Assembly (NCBI GenBank): GCA_035578175.1
Contig: JAQMRL010000001.1
Coordinates: 59,109,553 to 59,173,552 of the forward strand
Reading direction: 5' to 3'
DNA length: 64,000 bases
Origin: Catonia carolina
Taxonomy: Eukaryota > Arthropoda > Insecta > Hemiptera > Achilidae
Part shown: positions 1-11,700 of the stretch, in pieces
Numbering within the stretch: the stretch's first letter is position 1
How the letters are laid out: every line of letters begins with the position of its first letter
Program-made: the position numbers and the translations under genes
Notes under the pieces: generated by a model
What the model saw: only the letters and a program-made list of their open reading frames with translations
What the model was told of the DNA's origin: nothing
Database searches by the model: none

Positions 1-774
1 GCGGACCTGGATAATCTTGTAGTTTGGTCGGCGAAGAATAAATTGTTTTTTAATGTATCAAAGTGTTCAGTAATGTCCTTTTGCAGGAAAAAAACTACTA
101 TTGAGTTTAATTATAATATGAATGAAAAAATTTTGATGCGGGTCTCTGAAGTGCGGGATCTGGGAGTAATCTTCGACTCAGTTTTATCTTTTAATAACCA
201 CATAACTAGTATTGTTAAGAAAGCTAGTCGGTTGTTGGGTTTTATTAAAAGAAGTTGTGGGAATTTAAATAACATTTCTGCTCTAAAAATCCTTTATTTT
301 TCTTTTGTCGTGTCAGTTTTAGAATTTGGTTCGGTTATTTGGAGTCCATATTATGCTGTCCACATTCATGCCATAGAACAACTTCAGATTAAATTCCTCC
401 GTTATCTGTACTATAAGCAGAACCGTATCTACTCCTTTACAATTCCATATAACACTTTACTAGACACCTTTCAAATGCAAACCCTGGAAAATAGGCGTCG
501 ATTAGCTTCACTTATGTATTTGAAACAGTTATTGTGTGGTGAAATAAATGATCCTTATACGCTTAGAAAAATTCCTTTTCGCGTCCCAAGTTTTTGTAAC
601 CGTTCAAAGTATATGTTTTATCAGGAATCTTCTTCCACTAATTATGCAGCTTATTCGCCGGTTAACTGCATGATAGTCAATTATAATATCATGGACAAAA
701 TTGTGGCAATAGATCCATTTTGCCAGAGCCGAGCATCGTATAGGTCAGCCATTCTTAAGTCTTTCAAGATGTAA
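1..774 (+). CDS. C-terminal end of a LINE reverse transcriptase (partial)
   Basis: The translation begins at base 1 in frame 1, so this is the tail of a longer ORF entering from the left. It shows the thumb-side signature of LINE reverse transcriptases: a segment like VRDLGVIFDSVLSFNNHI, followed by a helical stretch and VLEFGSVIWSPYY, as in jockey and CR1 proteins. The catalytic FxDD box would lie upstream, outside the window. No RNase H domain follows, which separates it from the I-like elements further on. There is no frameshift in the visible 257 codons. The family call (jockey or CR1) is inferred from the motif style only. Confidence 0.75.
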   Translation, partial: ADLDNLVVWSAKNKLFFNVSKCSVMSFCRKKTTIEFNYNMNEKILMRVSEVRDLGVIFDSVLSFNNHITSIVKKASRLLGFIKRSCGNLNNISALKILYFSFVVSVLEFGSVIWSPYYAVHIHAIEQLQIKFLRYLYYKQNRIYSFTIPYNTLLDTFQMQTLENRRRLASLMYLKQLLCGEINDPYTLRKIPFRVPSFCNRSKYMFYQESSSTNYAAYSPVNCMIVNYNIMDKIVAIDPFCQSRASYRSAILKSFKM

Positions 775-1061
775 GTTTCCAAGCAATTCCACATTATGTG
801 TGTTAAATTTTTTATTTATTTTTTTTTTTTGTTTTTGTTTTGGACCTCTATCATGATTGTTAATCAGTAAATTATTTGTAAAAGTTTAGTATATAATGCT
901 ATTTTAGTTATATTTAATTCTGTTTGCATTATTGACTATTTCTGATTGTATTTTTCTATCTTTTTATTTGCTTTTTACTTTTGTATTGTCTTTTGCTCTG
1001 TAATGAAATATTGTTTCTATAATTGGGCCGTGTTCGGCCTGTTGCAAACAATTAAATGAAA

Positions 1062-1100
<39 letters not shown>

Positions 1101-1103
1101 ATT
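1..1103 (+). mobile_element. 3' part of a jockey/CR1-like non-LTR retrotransposon with (AAAT)n tail
   Basis: The reading frame is open from the first base to a stop at 774. A 3' UTR follows and ends in an (AAAT)n run at about 1054-1103, which is how several LINE clades terminate. The 5' part lies outside the window. The 3' UTR is T-rich and contains nothing else that I recognise. Confidence 0.75.
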
Positions 1104-1948
1104 TGTATTTTTATTTAATTATGTATTTCAGGTTTTAACTTACACTTTGTATTGTTTATTCTGTTATTGTACTTATATTATTCATTTACTTGTTTAGTTA
1201 TTGGTAACTTATTGGGTTCATACCTGCAATTCGCTCTGTAGGGTTGTGATAGAACGATGAAAGAGGGGAGAGACTATTGTCTGATACGCTTATCTTATTT
1301 GTATTTAATTTTATATTTAGGTTTTTTCATTTAGGTTCACAATTATATATTATAGGATAGGTATTAATCATATTATACTTTACATTGTTTTGTACCTTTT
1401 ATTACTTTAATTATTTTATGCTTTTAACGAGTTCGAGGGATAACACCTGCCATGAGGTGTCACGGGCAACATGGATTTTCAGCACCCGTGCTTGTATCCC
1501 TCTACTTAGTACCGCCATTATTTTTTTATATTAAAAATATAAAATATACCATTAAAATATGGGTAATTTTACAATATATACATATCTACCTCAATTAATT
1601 TTTTAACTTTTTGATTTTCAATTTGCTTAATAATAGGTTTATTTTAGTATTTACTTATTTTAGGATTTAGGTTGAGGACCTTTACACTTCGACGTTCTTG
1701 TAAGAGAACATACTTATATACTATGTAATCATGTTTTTTATTATATGTATGTATTTTTGTTTATGCTATGTTTTGTTTAGTATATAGTCCCATCGCCTGA
1801 TTTGATGTACCTGCACGGCATTTGGGTTCTTCAATTTTACATTTTCTTTGGGTTTTGTCATTGTTTCGTTTTCTTGTTTTGTACGGCCTTGGAAAGTTGA
1901 ACGCCTTTCTCTTAGGCGATTCACCTTTCTTTTTATGGGGGGGAGTAA
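1104..1948. other. Non-coding AT-rich stretch left of an LTR
   Basis: I find no convincing gene. The stretch holds the perfect three-stem fold at 1435-1502 and ends in the polypurine run ATGGGGGGGAGTAA directly before the LTR at 1949. It could therefore be the 3' non-coding end of the LTR element, but no retroviral protein is readable in it. Confidence 0.4.
1435..1502. other. Perfect three-way-junction inverted-repeat structure
   Basis: The outer stem GAGGGATA (1435-1442) pairs perfectly with TATCCCTC (1495-1502). Inside lie two perfect hairpins back to back: ACACCT (1443-1448) with AGGTGT (1455-1460), and CACGGG (1461-1466) with CCCGTG (1485-1490). No bases separate the outer stem, hairpin 1 and hairpin 2 on the 5' side. 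I do not recognise the RNA or element; an RNA structure and a transposon end are both possible. Confidence 0.55.
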
Positions 1949-2291
1949 TGTAGTGCTCTAAATAATGAAGTATTAAATAATTGTAGTTGTACATATGTTT
2001 GTACATATTTTTGTATGGGTATGTTGGCCACTCTGACGTAATACTCATAAAAGGCGCATGTTGGCCTAATTTAATTGATGATAGTTTGAAACATCTGCAG
2101 CTAGGTCATCCCAGGTCCATCCTTCGACTCCAGCCTCAACTACGACTAACCCAGGTGTCGTGTAGAAGATGGGATCTTCTGGTATGTAACTTGATCGCTT
2201 ATTAAATATGTTATGTTCTTAGATCTGTGTCGTTCATCCAATATTCACCTAATTACCTAAACCATCTCCCCTGGTGCCGGCAGGCACTACA
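1949..2291 (+). repeat. LTR (3' or solo) of a retroelement
   Basis: It begins TGTAGTGC and ends GCACTACA, an 8-bp inverted terminal repeat of the TG...CA type. A G-rich polypurine tract lies immediately upstream (1935-1948), as at the 3' LTR of retrotransposons. A TATA-like CATAAAAGG occurs near 2048. No second copy is visible, so the 5' LTR is either left of the window or lost. Family unknown. Confidence 0.6.
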
Positions 2292-3675
2292 TGTTATTAA
2301 CAGTTTCACCAAATGCATGAGCGATCTGATTTTACCGTTTTGGGTGGGTACCGAATGGCCTACTCGCCGTTAGGGCTAATCCTTTGATAATTCGCCGACG
2401 CCAAAATGTACAAAATGGTCTACTCCTTTTGATACGTCACCGACACTTAATTGATTTATTATAATAACTCAACCCTATTTTTTGCTTAGTTTTTTGCCCT
2501 AGTTTTTTTGCTCGTCCACCTGCTACTTGAAGAAGAGAGAGAGAGACAGAGTGAGTGAGAGAGAGAGGAATAAACTATTAAAGAAATCACTTTTAATATC
2601 ATAACCTATGATGAGCATAGTACATTTTATAAAACATTTGTCACTGCTAATAGTACTGTTAATTTCTTTATTATAGATACCCTAGTTTGGAGCCTTGTTT
2701 CTTCAAAACCTCTTCTTCAATTTTAACATTCTATACACCAAAAATTAGCTGATTTCAATCTGTGTTGTTACATGGTTATTTCTTATTTTTAGCCTTTTTT
2801 AATATTGCAATATCAGGATGAGAAGAAAAAACGAGCCAGTTATTTATTTATTAGTTATAGTCATTAGTGCAATATATTATTTATATTATATATATATATA
2901 TTCTTATTATATATATTATTTTTATTATACATATTATTTATATAGTTATTAGTGCAACAGATTGGATGCATTTTGAGGCTTATAACTCAAACACTCCGCG
3001 ACGGGTTTAAGATGTCACCGGAATATAAATTTGCATATTTTTATTGTACGTCCGAAATTTTAGAGTTGTAGCGTATTTAAATTATTTACATTTTGAGTAA
3101 AGATATTATTATCTGTTAGTTTTGGTTTTAAGTCTCCGTTTTAAAACAAATGTTAAATTATTATTCACTAGGCCTAGAATATTTTTATCTCATGTAATTA
3201 GACACTGAAGTAGCACCCGCGCTACACCCCATCCCCATCAGTGTATCGGGTATGCACCCGATAAAACCGAGCCAAGAAGTCAGCAGCCATGCATCCATAT
3301 AATCAACGGCAGGATCAAAGCAAGTCAATACTCAAAACAGACCGTCCAGCCAATTGTCTAGACGATTTTTTGACCACTATTTTTTGTACCAATAATGAAC
3401 CCTTAGTACAGATTGCTAATAACAGGTCAAGATTACCAAGTGAATATTTTAATTCGCTTCTTTTCCGCATTTGTTGCGCTGTTACTACATTGTATGTAGG
3501 CAGGAAAATAACAGTGTTACTTTAATAGCAGGTTACAGAACACTGTTCTGTAGCAAGCTGTTAATTTCGATAAGAAGTTACCAAAAATTTATCTTTATTA
3601 TCTTTATCATTTATCTTTTATCTTTATCATTTATCTGTATTATCTAGTGTCTATTTATTTTATTTCTTATCAATA
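2292..3675. other. Intergenic, AT-rich, 5' flank of the FLYWCH-MULE-RING gene
   Basis: The stretch holds a GA-rich run near 2535-2570, a TA-rich run near 2880-2940, a hairpin TCGGGT-atgc-ACCCGA near 3247-3262, and TTTATC-type short tandem repeats at about 3590-3650. The ORF at 3289-3525 has no recognisable features. The promoter of the downstream gene should lie here, but I cannot place it. Confidence 0.4.
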
Positions 3676-3965
3676 ATGGAAAGGGTTCCCGGTAAACGAA
3701 GGGGCAGTCAGGCATTCTTTCAGGAAGGCTTTTTTTATAAGCTTGCGAGAAAATCTGATCATGTGTCGTATTTTGTTTGCCCTACGACATCCTGTCGGGG
3801 CAGATGCAATGAACGGGACGGTCATGTAACAGTGACTAGACGTCACAATCACGACGCCGATCCTTCAGCTCCAGACCGGAACGCTTTCCGCCACCAATTG
3901 GCTGACAGGTCGGTTGAAGTCAGCACGATGAGTCTTCGCCGAATTTTCAACGAAGAAAGTTTAAG
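3676..3965 (+). CDS. Exon 1: FLYWCH zinc finger
   Basis: The start ATG at 3676 has AATA upstream. The exon encodes about 97 residues. The FLYWCH pattern is clear: an aromatic GFFYKL strand, YFVC, CRGRC, then HNH with zinc ligands C35, C40, H57 and H59. The Trp of the name motif is Phe here. The donor AAG|gtaagt leaves two bases of a codon, completed by the A at 24915. The FLYWCH finger binds DNA in known proteins and commonly precedes MULE domains in insect genes. Confidence 0.8.
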
Positions 3966-5758
3966 GTAAGTACAATGTACTTAAGTACTTTATAAATCAT
4001 ATTGTAATTCGTAGAACTTTATTGTAAATGTTAATCGGTTTCGGGTGTATATCCGCTTTAGTACTACGTATTATAATATTATATAACATAGTCCTAATAT
4101 ACTTTTTTTATATTTTTACGTTAATGTTTTTTTTCAATTTTCCATTTTTCCAACCGAATAGATCATTTATTTAAAATGTATAGATCTTTTGATTCAGAAT
4201 TAGAATAAAAAGACATTCCTAATATTAGTAGAACCCAAACTTATTTATTTTCAGGGCCTACATAAAGGACAAAATAAATTTAAAAAAAATAAAAGAATTT
4301 TACATACCGAGTATGTTTCAAAAAAGGAGAAAAAAGCTCCCAGTAAAATATTATACAAAGAGGAGGGTTTGGTTAAACTTGGTTTGACTTTGTTAGGGTG
4401 GAGTTTACATACATTTTAGAATTTTTTGTGTTATATGTTATAACACAAACGTCGTGTTTTATGTTATATATTATTATGTCTGCCCATAACAGACGGGTGG
4501 AGTGTCAAATTTTTTACACTCAATCTGTTAGTTGCAGGGCTAAATAAATAGTTCTGTTTCTTGTCACATAGTCAGCCAATTAAATGACTGAATCATTTAA
4601 GAACAGAAGAGGTAGAGGTGTAAAAGACACTAATCAGAGTTATTTCCTCTGAAAGTAATGAATTTCATTATACAGCCAGACCCTGTGGTGAATGAAGTGA
4701 AGGTGTCATTTGCAGAGTGGAAGATATGTGCTTTTCAGAGGGCCCGGCATGCTGATAAGCATACTTTTCCACTCAGTGAGGAAGGCAATGGTAAACCACC
4801 TCACTCCTCGTTTTACTTAGTAAAACCTCTGTAATATGAGACACCTATACATACAAACAACAGACCGTACACACATTAACCCCACTAACACATAAACATA
4901 AACATACGAATTTACACAATCAACATCAACATAAATACCAGATGACCTCACCTACAGATGTGAGTAATGAGAACAAAAAAAAAAAAAAGAAAAAGAAAAT
5001 TTTCTTATAATAATAAAATGGATTGTTGGTTCATTCCATTTTAAAACTTTTAAGAAACAAGTCACACTATACATTTTTTAAGTTAAAAACGATTTGGATA
5101 ATTTATTAATTTTAGAAGATTGAATTTGAATTTGAATTTGAATTTTAGAAGATTTAACTAAAGAGATTCAACAATTTTAACAAATTTTAAAGAATTTTAA
5201 GATTTTAATCATTTTAAAAATTTTAAATATTTATTAAGGATTTTCAAATAAAGAACGTTGAATTTCAAGAATATAAAACCTTTTGGATTTTTATTTACGA
5301 ACCTCTGGGACAAAAATGGTGCCGTGACCAGGATAATTTCAAGAGAAAATTTCAATAAACAAGCTCAACAATAAAGTTCGGAAGGATACCAAAACAAAGA
5401 AAAAGGACGAACCAGTGAAAAATCATCAAACAAAATTCATCAAACAACATACAATAAAATAAATCAAGACCGAGAAAAACAAAAAGGGAGAGAAATCCAA
5501 AATAAAATAAATCTTCTAAAATTTACAAAAAACAAATTATAAACAACTCACATCTGACAGGTATACCGACGTCACCTGGTAAGTCATCTATTACATACAC
5601 ATAAATCATCATCATCAACAAACAAAACAAATAGAAACATGAATAGACAGGTAGCACCGATTCTTGATCCCACTAAACTAGACGAAACAAACATTAACTT
5701 CCAACTTAGAATACGAAAAAGCACAACAACAGGAAACGTAAGACAAAAAAGGCAAGGA

Positions 5759-5796
<38 letters not shown>

Positions 5797-8700
5797 GCGA
5801 AAAACCTTAGCGAGGTTATCATCGCCTGCTGTTCTACACAAGGGTGTAAAAAAGCCCGAGTGCAGAACGCCTTTTATATATATATATAATGCTTAAAATC
5901 TTATAATCTAATATCACAGACAAATTAAATAAAAAAACGCTAAAAAACACAAAAACATATACACATAAACGTAAACCTAATATCACAGTCAGAATAAATG
6001 ACAATAATAACATTAACACTTATATAATAAAAATCTTAAAAACTAGTATCACAACCAAAAAAAAAATTAAAAAATTAAAATTTACATTAAAAATAAAAAA
6101 TATCACAGACATAGGACGTCGCAAAAGGCTGTAAAGGGGCCTCATAATAAAAACACAGACATATATATACAACGTACAACTAATATAAGAATATATACTA
6201 TGGAATAAAAACTATTTACACATATAAAACATTGAAACACCCCAGACTGTCAGACACTGTTGTACACACTAATGGATCGTAAAAATTTTAAAGCCACGTC
6301 CAAAATAGGGCTTTCATCACCGAGTATACACCTTAATTCAGAGGGAATCTTGAATCGCCGACGCAGAGCTGCGTAGCAGACGCAATCAATTAAAACATGT
6401 TTGACTGTCAAAGGACAATCGCATCTGCCACAAATTGGAGCATCACCAGACGTCATGAGATACCCATGAGTTAATCTGGTGTGCCCAATTCTAAGTCGCG
6501 CGATGACAACTTCTTCCCTTCTGTTCTTCCTCAGTGACGTATCCCAGGGCTTAACATTATCTTTTATTTCACGAAGCTTGTTGCCATGAGAGCCAGTCCA
6601 TTCTACCTGCCAGGAATCAGTGATGAGACGCTTCACCAGGCCCACGAAATCTGACACAGTCAGATATTGCGTGAAGGCCGGTTGGCGTGCCGCCTCCTTA
6701 GCGGCCAAATCAGCAGCCTCATTTCCCGAGATTCCAGCATGACCCGGAACCCAGCAGAAAACAACGCTTACTCCTCTATCGTTAAGCTGCTTCACGGTGC
6801 CGTGGACATCTGCAACTAGTGGGTGACGTGAATATATATCACTAATTGACTGCAGGGCACTAAGCGAATCAGTGCACACCAAAACCCGACGCCCACGCAC
6901 ACAGACTACAGAAAGAGCTTTGCTGATAGCATAAAGTTCAGCCGTGTAAATACTGGTTCCCGCAGGTAATCCAAACAAATAGGTTCTCCCATTGGCAACA
7001 AACGAGCAACCAACTCCAACATCCGACTTTGATCCATCAGTGTATACAACCGTAGATGGTTTAATAGCTTCAACTAACTCACTGAAAATGCTATTAAATA
7101 CCACAGAACTTGTGTCTGCCTTTGAGTATTTACACATTTCAAAGTTAATGTGTAACTGAGCGATGGTCCAGGGTGGAAAGAGACATGAATTACATGGGTA
7201 CACACGAGGAATCGCAATACCGAGGTTGTTGCATATCCCCAACGCTCTTACATCGAATGGTGAAGGCAATCGGGCATTCATCAGATGCAAATCATGACAA
7301 GGGTTGTTGAGAATGATGTCATGCAAAAAATGATAAGGTCTAGCTTTCAACTTGGCAAAGTACGTCAATATAAGCTGCTGGCGACGTCTGTGTAACGACA
7401 TTTCTCCACTTTCAACTAAGATGCTGACAACAGGGCTAGAACGAAAAGCACCTGTAGACAATCGTAAACATGAATTGTGGATCGTGTCAAGCATTCTCAG
7501 CGAAGTGGGAGTAGCAGATGAGTACGCTACAGCGCCATAATCTATACGTGATCGCACTAGAGCCTTGTAGAACCTTATCATACATGATCTATCAGCTCCC
7601 CAACATGTACCTGTAAGAACACGCAGAATATCAACCACCTTTAAGCACCTAGCCCGTAGGTCTTTTATATGCGGAACCCATGTAAGTCTTTTGTCGAATA
7701 TAACACCTAGAAACCTGATTTCAGTGCTAACTTCGATATCCTGACCCATTAAATACAGTCTTGGAACATTATCAGTCCGTATTCGGCAAAACTGAATGCA
7801 TTTAGTCTTCTCAGGAGAAAAACTAAAGCCAGTCTGCCGTGACCATTCCTCAACACGGTATATAGTAAGCTGTAGGGCTCGTTCAGCTGAAACAACATTT
7901 CTAGATGCAACATATATCGCAAAATCATCTACAAACAACGAACATTTAACAGGGTATACGCAACTTTTCACAATATTGTTAATGGCAACCGCAAATAGGG
8001 TACAACTAATTACACTCCCCTGCGGTATACCATTTTCCAAATCAAACCTGTTTGATTTGTACAAAAACTCTTAGATAATGGACGACAAATCGATTTAACT
8101 ACACTACATAGATTTGACATGGACAAACAACTGACAGAGTGTCAAAACTATTTAGTAAAGTTACGAAACGTAGAAAATTTAAATGAATTAGAAAAGTATA
8201 ATGCCGAAATTTTGATGATCGGCTTAACAAAATATTAACATTCATATTACCCAATAAACCAGATAAAGTCGTAGGCTTTCAAAATTTAAGAGAGGGATTT
8301 GATATTTGGAAGCCTAATAGGTTGCAAAATTTCGAAGTTAGACCTAATTTTGAGCAAAACTTAAACCCTGAAGAGGCACATTTAGGGAATAATTTCTTAC
8401 CTGATCAACAATAAGGAAATCTTAATTATGATCATATTAATCTTATGCATTCCCCAGAAATACAAAATCCTGTTCTTAGAAACGAAACCCCTGACATATT
8501 AATACCAAATGCCGTAGGTAACAATAATCCCGTGTATTTCCAACGCGAATTGAATTTTAATTGGACAAAAATTGCAAATCCAATCGAAAACGAATTAAAA
8601 CAATTAACTATTACTGATGGACGTGACATTGACATGTTAGTACGAAATATCAAAATTATTAAACAAATACAGAAACGTTATGCAGTTGATTTACCCTTGG

Positions 8701-11700
8701 TGTTGTTAACTCCGTTTATGACCGGTTTCACCGAACAAATTTTTGAAAATTCTATTAGAAATAATCATATATATTTTTTTTTTTTTTTTTAGGGCGAACA
8801 ACCTGGACGGTTATCATCGCCCGTTGTTCTACACACGGGTGTAAAGGGCCCGAGTGTAGAACGCACTCCCTGTATTACAATATAAAACTTAAAACTAGAA
8901 ATATCACAGAAAAAATTAATTTATAAATAAAATTTATATTAAAAATAAAACTTATAAGATACACATACAAACACAAACTTATATCTAATATCACAGTAAG
9001 ATTGAACAACAATTACAACGTATGAATTAAAAAACCTTACAAACTAGTATCACAGCAATGGCTGTAAAGGGGCCACGAAAATATAAAAAACATACACAAA
9101 TACACATATAAAACATTAAAAATAATAAATACACAAACATATAAATATACACTTATAGTAACTAATATAAAACATACACTATAAAATATAACAGAATAGA
9201 ACAAATAAAACATTACAGATCACCCTAGACTATCAGACACTGTTGTAAACACTGATGGATCGTAAAAATTTTAAAGTTGCGTCCAAAACAGGGCTTTCGT
9301 CACCGAGTATATTCCTTATGTCAGAGGGAATCTTGAATCGCCGACGCAGAGCTGCGTAGCAGACGCAATCAACCAATACATGTTTGACTGACAAAGTACA
9401 ATCGCATCTGCCACAAACTGGAGCATCACCAGACGTCATGAGATACCCATGGGTTAATCTGGTGTGCCCAATTCTAAGTCGCGCGATGACAACTTCTTCC
9501 CTTCTATTCTTCCTCAGTGACGTATCCCAAGGCTTAACATTACGTTTTATTTCCCGAAGTTTGTTGCCATGAGAGCCAGTCCATTCTACCTGCCAGGAAT
9601 CAGTGATGACACGCTTCACCAGGCCCACGAAATCTGACACAGTCAGATATTGCGTGAAGGCCGGTTGGCGTGCCGCCTCCTTAGCGGCCAGATCAGCAGC
9701 CTCATTTCCAGAGATTCCGGCATGACCCGGAACCCAGCAGAAAACAACGCTTACTCCTCTATCGTTAAGCTGCTTCACGGTGCCGTGGACATCTACAACT
9801 AGCGGGTGGCGTGAATATAAATCAGTAATCGACTGAAGGGCACTAAGCGAATCAGTGCACACCAACACCCGACGCCCACGCACACAGACTACAGACAGAG
9901 CTTTACTAATAGCGTAAAGTTCAGCCGTGTAAACACTGGTTCCCACAGGTAATCCAAACAAATAGGTTCTCCCATTAGCAACAAACGAGCAACCAACTCC
10001 AACATCCGACTTTGATCCATCAGTGTATACAACCGTAGATGGTTTAATAGCTTCAACTAACTCACTGAAAATGCTATTAAATACCACAGAACTTGTGTCT
10101 GCCTTTGAGTATTTACACATTTCAAAGTTAATGTGTAACTGAGCGATGGTCCAGGGTGGAAAGAGACATGAATTACATGGGTACACACGAGGAATCGCAA
10201 TACCGAGGTTGTTGCATATCCCCAACGCTCTTACACCGAATGGTGAAGGCAATCGGGCACTCATAAGATGCAAATCATGACAAGGGTTGTTGAGAATGAT
10301 GTCATGCAAAAAATGATAAGGTCTAGCTTTCAACTTGGCAAAGTATGTCAATATAAGCTGCTGGCGACGTCTGTGTAACGACATTTCTCCACTTTCAACT
10401 AAGATGCTGACAACAGGGCTAGAACGAAAAGCACCTGTAGACAATCGTAAACATGAATTGTGGATCGAGTCAAGCATTCTCAGCGAAGTGGGAGTAGCAG
10501 ATGAGTACGCTACAGCGCCATAATCTATACGTGATCGCACTAGAGCCTTGTAGAACCTTATCATACATGATCTATCAGCTCCCCAACATGTACCTGTAAG
10601 AACACGCAGAATATCAACCACCTTTAAGCACCTAGCCCGTAGGTCTTTTATATGCGGAACCCATGTAAGTCTTTTGTCGAATATAACACCTAGAAACCTG
10701 ATTTCAGTGCTAACTTCGATATCCTGACCCATTAAATACAGTCTTGGAACATTATCAGTCCGTATTCGGCAAAACTGAATGCATTTAGTCTTCTCAGGAG
10801 AAAAACTAAAGCCAGTCTGCCGTGACCATTCCTCAAGACGGTATATAGTAAGCTGTAGGGCTCGTTCAGCTGAAACAACATTTCTAGATGCAACATATAT
10901 CGCAAAATCATCTACAAACAACGAACATTTAACAGGGTATACGCAACTTTTCACAATATTGTTAATGGCAACCGCAAATAGGGTACAACTAATTACACTC
11001 CCCTGCGGTATACCATTTTCCAAATCAAACCTGTTTGACAAACTCTGACCAACCCTTACACGAAATGATCGGTCATCCAGAAAGTCTTTAATGAAGGCCA
11101 ACATGTTCCCAGCGATGCCCCACTCCCGCAAGGTATTAAGAATACCTCGTCGCCAAGCCGTATCATATGCTTTTTTCAAATCAAAGAATACGGCAACGAG
11201 GCGCTGCCGCAATGCAAACGCATTGCAGATAGCCGTCTCAAGGGCCACCAAGTGGTCTGTCGAAGACCTCCCTCTCCGAAAACCGCTCTGTTCAGGAGCG
11301 AGGAAGTCATTCTTTTCCAGATACCACATGAGACGACTATTCACCATTCTTTCCATCACCTTACATACAACACTTGTCAGAGAGATGGGGCGATAGCTGG
11401 AGGCCAACATTTTATCTTTGCCAGGTTTGAGGATCGGGACAACAATTGCTTCTTTCCAAGATTCTGGAAGCTTTCTAGAAGCGTATATTTTATTAAAAAT
11501 ATGTAGGAGTTGCCTTAACCCGGAGTCTGGTAAATGCGCTATCATCGAAAGTGTAATTTCATCTCCTCCAGGCGAGGTATTTCGAGAAACTTTGAGCGCT
11601 TTTCTTAGTTCAGGCATTGAAAAAGGAATGTTCAGAGGATCATTTGTGTCCGCTATATGAAAAGGAAGAGATTCAATGGTTTTCTTATGATTTTGAAATT

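Noticed and set aside
1761..2048. ORF of 95 codons on the - strand
   Set aside because: It overlaps the polypurine tract and the start of the LTR, and has a low-complexity composition with no motif.
3289..3525. ORF of 78 codons upstream of the FLYWCH exon
   Set aside because: No domain, and no splice sites linking it in frame to the gene.
5584..5841. Poly-Lys and poly-Phe ORFs
   Set aside because: They are translations of the LINE poly(T)/poly(A) run.
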